10,542 nucleotides of DNA, taken from CAZIPE01 sp964541305. Its GTDB lineage: Bacteria; Patescibacteriota; Saccharimonadia; Saccharimonadales; UBA7683. The position numbers and the translations under genes were made by a program. Shown in pieces: positions 1 to 6,559 of this stretch (position 1 is its first letter; every line of letters starts with the position of its first letter). The notes beneath the pieces are model-generated. The model worked only from the letters and a program-made list of their open reading frames with translations. It did not search any database and was not told the origin of the DNA. The DNA is taken from contig CAZIPE010000016.1 of the NCBI GenBank assembly GCA_964541305.1, positions 1-10,542 on the forward strand. The letters run 5' to 3'.

Positions 1-4
1 ACTA

Positions 5-547
5 CTAGAAATATCTACGTTGTGCACGGGCAACAATAGAGCCATTGGCCGAATCTATATCATGTAAATCATACACAGGGGCATCTATGCCAAACAGTGC
101 CAGAGCGATCTTGCCGTCTTGCGAATAACGAAGTGTAGCCCTATCAACACCAAGCCAAGCGGCTCGTTCTGCGGACATCGCCAGTGCGTATGGAGTTATG
201 CTGCCACCGCCTTGCCTATCAAGTTGTGACAACATAACCAGACCAGCGTCAAGTATAGCATCGGACTCGCCATCCACGGCTTGCTTTGCAGATGGGGCAA
301 CTTCGAGACGAGTTTTATCTAGTCGTGTAGCTACAACGTGATCGAATGCGGCAAATCTGTCATCAATCGTTACGATGCCTGCCCCTGTAGGCATTCTGCC
401 ATTCTGTATCGACAAAGCAGCATCCTGCGGGGCAAGACCTTTATAGTGCACATCAGCAATGATGTCTTGTCCGTGTGCAACAGGAAAAGGCAAATAAGCC
501 TCATGTAAAGCTTCTGGGGGCATACCAACGGGACCATTAATTGTCAT
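5..547 (-). CDS. Unrecognised 180-aa cytosolic protein
   Basis: I do not recognise this protein. The start is taken as the ATG at 545-547, giving MTINGPVG: AAGGAG lies 9 nt upstream on the minus strand, an ideal ribosome binding site. A TTG further upstream would extend the frame by six codons, but then the ribosome binding site would lie inside the gene. The protein has no signal peptide or membrane segment. It is rich in Asp, Ala and Gly, with a basic C-terminus (ARAQRRYF). No catalytic motif stands out. It has its own promoter and an inverted repeat in front, so it is probably a monocistronic, possibly regulated gene. The start is secure; the function is unknown. Confidence 0.8.
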   Translation of the reverse strand: MTINGPVGMPPEALHEAYLPFPVAHGQDIIADVHYKGLAPQDAALSIQNGRMPTGAGIVTIDDRFAAFDHVVATRLDKTRLEVAPSAKQAVDGESDAILDAGLVMLSQLDRQGGGSITPYALAMSAERAAWLGVDRATLRYSQDGKIALALFGIDAPVYDLHDIDSANGSIVARAQRRYF

Positions 548-573
548 TCCTGCAAACTCCTTCAAAAATAAAA

Positions 574-595
574 AGATTACCGGTTACGGTAATCT
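574..595 (-). promoter_or_regulatory. Perfect inverted repeat at the start of the 180-aa gene's transcript
   Basis: Minus strand AGATTACC-GTAACC-GGTAATCT: 8-bp perfect arms with a 6-nt centre, lying between the -10 box (606-611) and the ribosome binding site. From the spacing, transcription should start just before or within it. It could be a repressor operator for a dimeric regulator or a 5'-end hairpin in the mRNA. The sequence cannot decide between these. Confidence 0.55.
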
Positions 596-605
596 ATAAT
601 CTTAT

Positions 606-634
606 ACATTAGCATTTTTTTTATTTTATGTCAA
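606..634 (-). promoter_or_regulatory. Sigma70-type promoter for the 180-aa gene
   Basis: On the minus strand a perfect -35 TTGACA (629-634) is followed after 17 nt by TAATGT (606-611). TGC directly before the -10 box gives an extended -10 (TGn). The weak -10 is compensated by the perfect -35, the spacing and the TGn. Confidence 0.6.
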
Positions 635-683
635 TATTCATGGCCACCCTCTTATTGCTATGCGAGCCCTTTACGCGAAACGA

Positions 684-1394
684 TTATATGGGCTGGTTAT
701 CTATTTGAGCCCAAAACGCATCGGCCCAGTTTTTATAACTAAGGTTATTTGGATGGAACAGATCTGGCGCAAAGCCAAAGATACTTGCGTGTTCTGTAGT
801 TTGTTTTTGCAAGTCTACAAAATGTAATTTAGGGTAATGCGCCAATTCCTCCTCGATTATGGTACTTGCTTCTTTGCCGGCGGAAGTGCGCCCCGGGCGA
901 CTATTAAAAAGTGGCATATTCGAAACAAATGCGCCTTCTGGTAACGAAGCGAGCACTTTTCTAAACGAACTGCGAAATGTCTTAGCATTAAATTGCACCA
1001 TGTCATTTGCACCAATCTCTATGGTTACGACGTCTGCAGGTATAGATCGTGCACTACTCGCTTGCTCCCGCAGGTAGTCCTCCATCTTGGCGCCAGACTT
1101 ACTCACATTGATGGTCTGAATTTTCTTCCCTGTTTTCTTCTCTAATCGAGAAGCAACAATACCAACGTAGCCCCGCGCCGGGCTCGTGGCGCCTATACCC
1201 TGTGCTGCCGAATCGCCCAACGCCAGATAGGTTATTTCTCCTGGTCTTTTGGCGGCTTCCAGCCAGTACTTTTTAAAGTGGCCAATACTCGTTACTAGCC
1301 AAATCAGTGCAAAAACCTCTATCAAAAACAGTGAGCCCACTATCATCAGTATCATACGTAACTTCTTCTTTCGTTTACTCTTTTCCATACCCAT
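684..1394 (-). CDS. Membrane-anchored SGNH/GDSL-family hydrolase
   Basis: A 236-aa SGNH hydrolase (lipase/esterase/acylesterase superfamily), probably acting on an ester substrate outside the membrane. The N-terminus has a very basic stretch (KSKRKKK, about residues 5-11) and one hydrophobic segment (about 14-36) that acts as a signal anchor. The catalytic blocks follow in order: GDSAAQG with nucleophile Ser62, SKSGAK with oxyanion Gly101, GAND with Asn130, and DLFHPN with Asp211 and His214, so the enzyme looks intact. The start is one of two ATGs 6 nt apart; neither has a Shine-Dalgarno sequence. A weak -10-like TATCGT at 1400-1405 lies 5 nt upstream, but the upstream gene ends only 47 nt away, so co-transcription is also possible. 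The substrate cannot be told from sequence; peptidoglycan or glycan O-acyl groups are candidates. Confidence 0.88.
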   Translation of the reverse strand: MGMEKSKRKKKLRMILMIVGSLFLIEVFALIWLVTSIGHFKKYWLEAAKRPGEITYLALGDSAAQGIGATSPARGYVGIVASRLEKKTGKKIQTINVSKSGAKMEDYLREQASSARSIPADVVTIEIGANDMVQFNAKTFRSSFRKVLASLPEGAFVSNMPLFNSRPGRTSAGKEASTIIEEELAHYPKLHFVDLQKQTTEHASIFGFAPDLFHPNNLSYKNWADAFWAQIDNQPI

Positions 1395-1441
1395 AACTAA
1401 CGATACACGTAAGTACCTGCAACTACTAACGCGCCTATGTG

Positions 1442-2224
1442 TTAACCCTCAATAGGGTCGCGAGATATGCAGCCAGGGATTAGAACTTTTGACTCGTCGT
1501 AAATACTATTGTCACCGCGATATTCTTCCCATGATTTTTGTAAGGCGGTTATCTTCTTCAGGGTACTGTCTCTTATTGAGTCATCTAGATAATCAAACGG
1601 GCAAAGATGGCTTGGAGGATTTCCACCTTTTAGAACCCCGATCTCTACCAAGCCCATGCCTGCATAATTTTTTGCATCATAGTTACTGACTTCCGCTATA
1701 ACGTCACCTGCCTTAACTTTGTCACCCTTTTTAACTTTTACATTCATAACGTGCTCTGTCTCGAAAATTAACTCGCTACCCTCTCCCTTAACCATAACGC
1801 TGTAATCGCTACTATATAGCTTCGGTACATCGAACACTTCGCCGTCGATCAACGAGTGCACCTTTGTACCCAATGGCAAAATGAAGGTTGGTTGTGGGTT
1901 CTTTTTCGCAGGTCCTGCTGAGTTGGCAGGAACTTCAAATCCGTAATCAAAGAACACGCGATTAAATTCTAGTTTTTCTTTGGTAAATACAAAGTCCCCC
2001 GCTTTGTTGGTTGTCGCATCGTATTCCTCCAGAATAACGCCTAGATGCTTTATCTTGACTTCACTTTTTTTTGCGACCACCTGGGAGTTTGACGAGGTGA
2101 TTTTGGTGTCCTTATTTTTGCCCACGACAAAGAAGCCCACGCCAGCTATCGCTGCAATAATAACGATGATGATAAGCATTTCGACCAGGGCAAAACCGAG
2201 TTGTTTTTGTTTTGTTGTTTCCAT
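1442..2224 (-). CDS. Pilin-like anchored protein with degenerate M23/LytM domain
   Basis: A 260-aa surface protein. The N-terminus reads as a type IV prepilin signal: a short charged leader ending LG (residue 10), then FALVE with Glu at mature position +5 (residue 15), then about 20 hydrophobic residues. The C-terminal half resembles the duplicated-hybrid-motif fold of M23/LytM endopeptidases: LPLGTKVHSLIDGEV (117-131), then VKVKKGDKVKAGDVIAEV (162-179), then GLVEIGVL (191-198). The zinc-binding HxxxD and HxH motifs are absent; VEIGV sits where HLHFE would be. It is therefore probably a non-catalytic binding or activator domain. Two cysteines (208, 252) flank the C-terminal extension and could form a disulfide. 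The promoter places the transcription start at the ATG. The fold call is moderately sure. Confidence 0.72.
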   Translation of the reverse strand: METTKQKQLGFALVEMLIIIVIIAAIAGVGFFVVGKNKDTKITSSNSQVVAKKSEVKIKHLGVILEEYDATTNKAGDFVFTKEKLEFNRVFFDYGFEVPANSAGPAKKNPQPTFILPLGTKVHSLIDGEVFDVPKLYSSDYSVMVKGEGSELIFETEHVMNVKVKKGDKVKAGDVIAEVSNYDAKNYAGMGLVEIGVLKGGNPPSHLCPFDYLDDSIRDSTLKKITALQKSWEEYRGDNSIYDESKVLIPGCISRDPIEG

Positions 2225-2230
2225 AGTGTC

Positions 2231-2259
2231 ATTGTAAAGTGCTTATGTAAAAAATACAA
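2231..2259 (-). promoter_or_regulatory. Promoter giving a leaderless mRNA for the pilin-like protein
   Basis: Minus strand TTGTAT (2254-2259), 17-nt spacer, TACAAT (2231-2236). Only 6 nt separate the -10 box from the ATG, and there is no Shine-Dalgarno sequence, so the mRNA should start at or next to the start codon. Confidence 0.6.
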
Positions 2260-2319
2260 TCTGTTATGCAGGTTTCCGCTGCTCCTACATCAGTTAGCAA
2301 AGTGACCTATGCCCCAAAG

Positions 2320-2350
2320 TGTTACTGTAGCTTTGGATCGCAAAGTAACA
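2320..2350 (-). terminator. Possible hairpin after the 317-aa propeller gene
   Basis: TGTTACT (2320-2326) and AGTAACA (2344-2350) form a 7-bp stem just downstream of the stop codon at 2359. An alternative inner stem, CTTTG/CAAAG, overlaps it by two bases. There is no run of T after the stem on the minus strand, so a factor-independent terminator is not convincing. The rest of this intergenic stretch shows nothing else. Confidence 0.3.
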
Positions 2351-2358
2351 ACCTACGG

Positions 2359-3312
2359 CTAGAGCACAAGTTTGGCACTCTTCACAAAGCCACCAATTTC
2401 TTTATCGAAGTCACCGCAATAGATTCGGTAGCTCTTCGAGTCAAGCTTCACTAGGTTAGGGTCGTTGCAGTCCAGCCCCGTTTCTTTATAATCACCGAAT
2501 GTCAGGCCATCTGTTGATGTGGACGTGACAAGTTTTTTTGTGTCATTGATAAAGTAATAGAGCAGGAGTGTCCCGTCATCTGCCAGCCGTACATCTGGGT
2601 GCTCACCAGAAGTGGCAACCTTGCCCCCACCAATTCGATACCCGTCTTCTAGAGCCCAATTCATCAGGTCTGACGACGTAGCGCTATATATGTAATGGGG
2701 CCTTACACCTTCACCCGGTCTTGGCAAATCAGAGAAATAAACATGCCATTTTCCGTCCTTGAGCTTAACAGGCGTAGAGATGCCCGATATATCTTTGACT
2801 CCGGTTGGTGCCAGTATCCTTTTACCTGCCTCTTTAGCAAACGTCAGGCCATCGCTACTAATCGCTGAGCCGATGCCACCCCCGTCAATGAAGTACAAAC
2901 GGAATCGTCCATCATCCAGCCGCATGACTCTGGGCATACCAGCCCCATCCCCTAGACGCGCGCCTGCCTCGGCTGTAAATTCCAATCCGTCCTTGCTCGT
3001 TGCACTAACTATCCCCTTTTTTTGTGCGAATGCATATATGCGCCAGCTTCCGTTGTCGAGCTTAATCGCCGAAACGTCTGCAACTGGCAATCCTGCTTGT
3101 ACTCCAAATAAACTTGGCTGAAGCCGAACGCCAGGTTCAAATTCAAGACCAGCAGCTTTGGAGTTTTGGGCTGGCCCAACCTTTTGTGATTTTTGCGGTG
3201 GTGGGTTGTCTTGATTTTTAACTCGTGTGAATGCTAAAACCCCGACACCCCCAATTACCGACAACAGGACAAGTAACAATACATAATGCGTGAAGCCATT
3301 TTCGTTTTTCAT
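2359..3312 (-). CDS. Membrane-anchored five-bladed beta-propeller-like protein (GH43/GH32-like fold)
   Basis: A 317-aa envelope protein. The N-terminus, ENGFTHYVLLLVLLS, is a pilin-like or sorting-type anchor (Gly6|Phe7, then about 20 hydrophobic residues) followed by a Pro/Gln/Lys-rich linker (about 34-50). The rest is built from repeats of about 50 residues with the pattern D-G-x-[WF]-x-[LIV]-Y followed by S-x-[ST]-x-DGL-x-F: SATSKDGLEF, SAISSDGLTF, SATSSDLMNW and STSTDGLTF are clear. This spacing is typical of five-bladed propellers related to glycoside hydrolases 43/32/117. I cannot confirm the catalytic acid triad, so it may bind or cleave glycans. Two Cys (in LDCNDP and IYCGD) near the C-terminus could form a disulfide. 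Its promoter makes a leaderless mRNA. Confidence 0.72.
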   Translation of the reverse strand: MKNENGFTHYVLLLVLLSVIGGVGVLAFTRVKNQDNPPPQKSQKVGPAQNSKAAGLEFEPGVRLQPSLFGVQAGLPVADVSAIKLDNGSWRIYAFAQKKGIVSATSKDGLEFTAEAGARLGDGAGMPRVMRLDDGRFRLYFIDGGGIGSAISSDGLTFAKEAGKRILAPTGVKDISGISTPVKLKDGKWHVYFSDLPRPGEGVRPHYIYSATSSDLMNWALEDGYRIGGGKVATSGEHPDVRLADDGTLLLYYFINDTKKLVTSTSTDGLTFGDYKETGLDCNDPNLVKLDSKSYRIYCGDFDKEIGGFVKSAKLVL

Positions 3313-3318
3313 ACGTAC

Positions 3319-3347
3319 AGTATATTTCGTTTATGGTTAAGCAGCAA
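3319..3347 (-). promoter_or_regulatory. Promoter giving a leaderless mRNA for the 317-aa propeller
   Basis: Minus strand TTGCTG (3342-3347), 17-nt spacer, TATACT (3319-3324), then exactly 6 nt (GTACGT) to the ATG. No Shine-Dalgarno sequence is present. Confidence 0.65.
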
Positions 3348-3461
3348 CAAACTCTGCCATTTAACAGTCGAGAGACCCAGTGAGTTGCGCCTATTTAATT
3401 CAATACTTGCACTACTTCTCATTTTATACAATTCGGCCGTGACAGAGCAGGCAACACTACC

Positions 3462-3486
3462 TGGCACTCTTGACACACGAGTGCCA
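3462..3486 (+). promoter_or_regulatory. CIRCE operator (HrcA binding site)
   Basis: TGGCACTC-N9-GAGTGCCA, an 8-bp perfect inverted repeat with the 9-nt spacer of CIRCE (family consensus TTAGCACTC-N9-GAGTGCTAA). Only the outer bases differ. It surrounds the -35 box of the hsp20 promoter, so bound HrcA would block RNA polymerase. HrcA itself is not in this window. Confidence 0.88.
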
Positions 3487-3498
3487 ATTTACTACAAT
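3470..3498 (+). promoter_or_regulatory. Sigma70-type promoter of hsp20
   Basis: Perfect -35 TTGACA (3470-3475) lying inside the 9-nt centre of CIRCE, 17-nt spacer, then TACAAT (3493-3498). The predicted start near 3505 leaves a leader of about 55 nt. Confidence 0.85.
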
Positions 3499-3506
3499 AA
3501 AAGTAC

Positions 3507-3552
3507 AGAGCCGTAAGTGCTCTCCGCCACGTTACATAATAACGAAAGGAGA
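3507..3552 (+). promoter_or_regulatory. Candidate RNA thermometer masking the hsp20 ribosome binding site
   Basis: The leader can fold so that UCUCC (3521-3525) pairs with GGAGA (3548-3552), which is the Shine-Dalgarno sequence. This closes an inner hairpin CGUUA/UAACG (3530-3534 with 3540-3544, loop CAUAA). A competing hairpin AGAGC/GCUCU (3507-3511 with 3519-3523) uses part of the same anti-Shine-Dalgarno strand, giving two exclusive folds. The helices are short, as expected for heat-melted structures. The fold is by eye and was not computed. Confidence 0.5.
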
Positions 3553-3559
3553 ATATATT

Positions 3560-3985
3560 ATGAGCAATCTTATGCGGTGGGATCCCTTTGCAGAACTAAG
3601 TACGCTGCAAAAACAATTCTTTGGAGATGATCTTTTGTCATCGTTTAAGGGCGTGAACATTCCTACCACTGATGTCTACACAAAAGACAACACACTGGTA
3701 GTTGAGGCCCACCTCCCAAATTTTGAGCAAAAAGATGTAAACATACAGGTGGATGGAAATGCGCTTGTCATCAGTGCAGAACGCCATGAGAAAGAAGAAG
3801 ATAAAGACAAGAAATATGTCGTTAGGGAAAGCTCGAGTAGCTTTTACCGACGTGTGTCACTTCCCCAGCGAGCCGATGCCGATAGTGTAGAGGCCCACCT
3901 AAACGAAGGTGTGCTAAAGGTCAGTGTGCCCCTCACACCCCTACCAGAACCAAAAAAAATTGAAGTACGAACAAATAAGAAGTAA
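3560..3985 (+). CDS. hsp20: Small heat shock protein, Hsp20/alpha-crystallin family
   Basis: A 141-aa ATP-independent chaperone that binds unfolding proteins in the cytosol. The start is the ATG at 3560, 8 nt after AAAGGAG; upstream in-frame codons lie in the leader. The N-terminal arm is MSNLMRWDPFAELSTLQ, typical of the family. The alpha-crystallin domain spans about residues 34-125, with the hallmark GVLKVSVP (117-124), and an IEV motif (134-136, the C-terminal I-x-I/V anchor) follows after a proline-rich hinge. The length is normal. It is the only plus-strand protein gene here and stands alone. Control is likely at two levels: HrcA/CIRCE at the promoter and a possible leader thermometer. 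A strong hairpin terminator follows. Confidence 0.96.
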   Translation: MSNLMRWDPFAELSTLQKQFFGDDLLSSFKGVNIPTTDVYTKDNTLVVEAHLPNFEQKDVNIQVDGNALVISAERHEKEEDKDKKYVVRESSSSFYRRVSLPQRADADSVEAHLNEGVLKVSVPLTPLPEPKKIEVRTNKK

Positions 3986-4009
3986 CCAAATAATCAGGAA
4001 CGTGGCATA

Positions 4010-4036
4010 AAATGAGGCTCATTCGGAGCCTCATTT
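4010..4036 (+). terminator. Terminator after hsp20, possibly bidirectional
   Basis: AAATGAGGCTC (4010-4020), loop ATTCG, GAGCCTCATTT (4026-4036): an 11-bp perfect stem. The T-run is short on both strands. It lies between convergent genes (hsp20 and the DUF1801 gene), so it may serve both. Confidence 0.75.
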
Positions 4037-4122
4037 AAAATAATTCATACACGAACGGGCAGTTTATCAAAAGAGTACGGGTTATTGCCCAAAGATCTTC
4101 GAATTATTAGTTGATCTACTCG

Positions 4123-4575
4123 CTATTCATCTGCTTGCCACAAAATTCGGTCGATAGGGCCTTTCTGAGATTGCTTTTGTATATTCTTATAAGATTCTTC
4201 TAAGATTTTTACGAGGACTGGAAGCTCAATATCGCTGAGTCTTTTTATATAGACACAGAAGCCCGTCATCGTATGCTTGCCCAGCCGAGAAAGTAATGAT
4301 GAATAACGAGCCGTACCGTCCATTATATAAACCGTGATCTTGCCTTTTCTTGGGTAAAAAGCCAGGGTGTGAGCCTCTCCTTTTCGACCACTCGAATACT
4401 CATACTTATAGACCCCGAAGCCGATGGTGCCTATTCCATATAAAACTGGCTCTTCGCCGCTGATGCGCTTCATTATTTCTACCAATGTTTGCGCATCATC
4501 CTTCAGCGACTGATCATCTAATGAACCCAGGTATTGCTCTACCGTAATATCGTTTCTTTCATCGGCTTTACTCAT
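4123..4575 (-). CDS. DUF1801-family protein
   Basis: A 150-aa soluble protein matching DUF1801 (YdhG-like). The family pattern is visible: the early helix DDAQTLVEIMKRISGEEPVLYG (about 26-47), then IGFGVYKYEYSSGRKGE, then FYPRKGKITVYIMDG (73-87), then SRLGKHTMTGFCVYIKRLSDIELPVL (96-121). The biochemical role of the family is not established; it has been compared with small iron/metal or DNA-binding-like folds without proof. The promoter sits directly against the ATG, so translation is probably leaderless. The gene is a single transcription unit converging on hsp20. Confidence 0.85.
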   Translation of the reverse strand: MSKADERNDITVEQYLGSLDDQSLKDDAQTLVEIMKRISGEEPVLYGIGTIGFGVYKYEYSSGRKGEAHTLAFYPRKGKITVYIMDGTARYSSLLSRLGKHTMTGFCVYIKRLSDIELPVLVKILEESYKNIQKQSQKGPIDRILWQADE

Positions 4576-4581
4576 GCGGCC

Positions 4582-4590
4582 AGTATATCA
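4582..4590 (-). promoter_or_regulatory. Extended -10 promoter, leaderless, for the DUF1801 gene
   Basis: Minus strand TGA-TATACT (TGn extended -10), with TATACT at 4582-4587 and 6 nt (GGCCGC) to the ATG. No good -35 box is present at 17 nt, which fits an extended -10 promoter. Confidence 0.6.
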
Positions 4591-4654
4591 AAATAAAAAC
4601 CCACTCAAATCCAAGGTGTGCGTAACAAAGGATAGATTCGACAAGTGAAGACTG

Positions 4655-5035
4655 CTATCCTTCGACTACTACTTCAAAACCGCCGTATGCCATCTTCGTC
4701 ATATCATTTGGCATCTCGAAATTGCCTAGATCCTTAAAGCTTTCGCTCATCTCTTCCATTACTTTTTTATTTACCTCGTCGCGATGTTCCTTGGACTCAA
4801 AAACAATAAAAGAGAACCACACATTCTCATCATTACCCGCACCCGTCATCTCGGTATAGGCCCGTGATTTCTCGTCACCCATTTCCTGCTGCTTAAGATC
4901 CTCCCCTCTGCACTCAAAGTATTGAAGCGCGCCATGCTTCATCCAGGCATCTCGCCCCATTTCTGCCATTTTTTCGTACTCAGCCTCTTTTCCCTTAGGG
5001 ACTACAAGTATAAATCCATCAACATATTTAGTCAT
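4655..5035 (-). CDS. DUF1428-family protein (YbaA-like)
   Basis: A 126-aa soluble protein of the DUF1428 family (E. coli YbaA is a member), a dimeric alpha-beta barrel fold of unknown reaction. Matches include MTKYVDGFILVVPKGKEAEYEKMA at the start, WMKHGALQYFECRGED (about 31-46), VWFSFIVFESKEHRDEVNKKVM (about 72-93) and MAYGGFEVVVEG at the end. The ATG at 5033-5035 is chosen over an in-frame GTG 11 codons upstream because AGAAGGAG lies 8 nt before it and because the family begins M-x-x-YVDGF. The promoter is overlapped by a palindrome, so this gene is likely regulated. Confidence 0.9.
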   Translation of the reverse strand: MTKYVDGFILVVPKGKEAEYEKMAEMGRDAWMKHGALQYFECRGEDLKQQEMGDEKSRAYTEMTGAGNDENVWFSFIVFESKEHRDEVNKKVMEEMSESFKDLGNFEMPNDMTKMAYGGFEVVVEG

Positions 5036-5056
5036 GTTCTTTGCTCCTTCTATTAA

Positions 5057-5081
5057 TGCTATTCGCACTATAAGAATAGCA
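5057..5081 (-). promoter_or_regulatory. Palindrome centred on the -10 box of the DUF1428 gene
   Basis: Minus strand TGCTATTC-N9-GAATAGCA, 8-bp perfect arms (5074-5081 and 5057-5064). The 9-nt centre contains TATAGT (5067-5072), a good -10 box. A protein bound here would cover the promoter. A leader of about 25 nt with AGAAGGAG follows. Confidence 0.6.
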
Positions 5082-5161
5082 CTTAACCTGCAGCGAGAAG
5101 CTGCCTGGAGATGCTTTGTGTACGTGTTAGGCCTATGTGCTCAATAGTCTGAGCAGGCACC

Positions 5162-6400
5162 CTACCAGTCGATGTTGTTCACAGCCATTTGACCATTTTT
5201 TGGTATTTTGGCGACCGTGGTCACATTATAAGGGGCGGTTGTGCTAACTACTTTAACTGCAATGGTTGATGAAGATATCGTCCTAACAGCAATGTTACCG
5301 CTTTTGCTCCAAACAGTCTGCTGACCTTCTCGGCCACCACCAGCGCCACCGCACCCTGTGAAAGTATCGATAGCGTCGGTATTCGTAAGGGTACGGAATC
5401 CCGTACCATCGGCATTGATGACATCTACGCTTGGCTGTTCTTTTCGTGAACACGTTTCACTATCGATAACCGTCTCATTATTTCGCGCTAATGCAAGCTG
5501 TGCACCATTTGGTGACCATGCAACACCATCAATGTATTTATTGACTGCACCATTGTTCCAGGACCAAGCTGGGGAAACGTAGACTAATTTTTCTGGTAAC
5601 GTTAAAACTTTGGTGTAAAGATTAGTGGTTCGCGTGGTATCGCTATAACACGTGTAGGCAAACTCTGTCGTGGTCCCTGGGCGTCTACCTACAAGTACAC
5701 AGCTACCAACATTATCTTCCGCGGGGGATGATACAGAGGTACTCGCTTTAATTTGATAGATAGAATTACCAAGGCTATACACAATTGTCTGGTTGTCGCC
5801 CAACATGTCGAAGTTATTAATGTACCAGATTACACCACCATTCGACAGAGATACGGTTGCAAGTTCAGAAACACTACCCGTGTTAACATCGAGCGCCTTG
5901 AACTTTACAATGTTGCCCGCCACTGCCCACGTCTGATAGATAATACGCCTACCGTCTGGCGACCAGATAAAGTCTTCTACCTCACTCACCCCATTAGAAA
6001 AAACCTTGGGGGGAGAAATGCCAACTGACTTGAGTGGTTTTATAATAAACCTGCTACTACTACTCCCTTTTGCTGTTTCAGCGTACGCAATATATGATTT
6101 AGTTGGATCATATTTCCCGCTTGTAAGCGTGTATTTATCACTCGTTTGTTCTGCTTGAGTTAATGGGCTAGTCCCCTCGGCGGTTATGGTTTTAATGGAT
6201 TGGATTATCTTGGCTTGATCCGTATGGTCCTGGGTCGAGAAAAGCACTGGCGTAGTTGAATAGCTCGTTCGAACTAGTGTTGCCGCACGACTTTTATTGA
6301 GCACGTATACACCAACAGCTGCGATTAAAGCGGTTACGAGTAGTGGCGCTAGCAGATGAGCTGCACCAATTTGGTTAAGTTTGTTAAAGTGCTTTTTCAT
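5162..6400 (-). CDS. Membrane-anchored TolB/WD40-like beta-propeller protein
   Basis: A 412-aa envelope protein. The N-terminus MKKHFNKLNQIGAAHLL has a basic leader, then G-A-A-H and a hydrophobic segment (about 15-34) ending LNKSRAAT, a signature I associate with Saccharibacteria exported proteins. The body has TolB-type blade motifs: WSPDGRRIIYQ (146-156), WSPNGAQLALARN (295-307) and WSKSGNIAVR (364-373), plus degenerate blades between them. Four cysteines (234, 251, 317, 350) could form two disulfides outside the cell. No catalytic domain is visible, so a binding or scaffold role is most likely. AAGGA lies about 8 nt upstream of the ATG, and an extended -10 promoter precedes it. Confidence 0.8.
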   Translation of the reverse strand: MKKHFNKLNQIGAAHLLAPLLVTALIAAVGVYVLNKSRAATLVRTSYSTTPVLFSTQDHTDQAKIIQSIKTITAEGTSPLTQAEQTSDKYTLTSGKYDPTKSYIAYAETAKGSSSSRFIIKPLKSVGISPPKVFSNGVSEVEDFIWSPDGRRIIYQTWAVAGNIVKFKALDVNTGSVSELATVSLSNGGVIWYINNFDMLGDNQTIVYSLGNSIYQIKASTSVSSPAEDNVGSCVLVGRRPGTTTEFAYTCYSDTTRTTNLYTKVLTLPEKLVYVSPAWSWNNGAVNKYIDGVAWSPNGAQLALARNNETVIDSETCSRKEQPSVDVINADGTGFRTLTNTDAIDTFTGCGGAGGGREGQQTVWSKSGNIAVRTISSSTIAVKVVSTTAPYNVTTVAKIPKNGQMAVNNIDW

Positions 6401-6426
6401 TTTAGTTTCCTTAAATTATGGATGGA

Positions 6427-6455
6427 ATTATCTCACAACCATAAGTGTTATGCAA
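6427..6455 (-). promoter_or_regulatory. Promoter of the TolB-like propeller gene
   Basis: Minus strand TTGCAT (6450-6455), 17-nt spacer, GATAAT (6427-6432) preceded by TGA (extended -10). The leader of about 20 nt contains AAGGA before the ATG at 6398-6400. Confidence 0.6.
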
Positions 6456-6530
6456 AACCATTTCGGCCGACAAGAATCAGTTATTTCGGTATCTTACTTT
6501 TGCATATTAGGTCAAGTAATTCAGTACATA

Positions 6531-6559
6531 AAAAAACTCCCAATCAAGGGAGCTTTTTT
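6531..6559 (-). terminator. Terminator of the hydrolase operon
   Basis: CTCCC (6537-6541), loop AATCAA, GGGAG (6548-6552), with an A-run on one side and a T-run on the other, so it can work on both strands. On the minus strand the stem is followed by seven T. It ends the unit that contains the truncated SGNH gene. Confidence 0.85.

Noticed and set aside
859..1455. Plus-strand open frames opposite the SGNH hydrolase
   Set aside because: They lie antisense to a gene with all catalytic blocks, lack ribosome binding sites and show no domain features.
2759..3121. A 120-codon plus-strand open frame opposite the 317-aa propeller
   Set aside because: It is a shadow of the repeat-containing gene, with no ribosome binding site and Pro/Ser-rich nonsense composition.
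3406..3432. A second plus-strand promoter upstream of CIRCE (TACAAT at 3427-3432)
   Set aside because: The only hexamer at 17 nt is TACTTG, a poor -35 match, and the CIRCE-overlapping promoter is much better.
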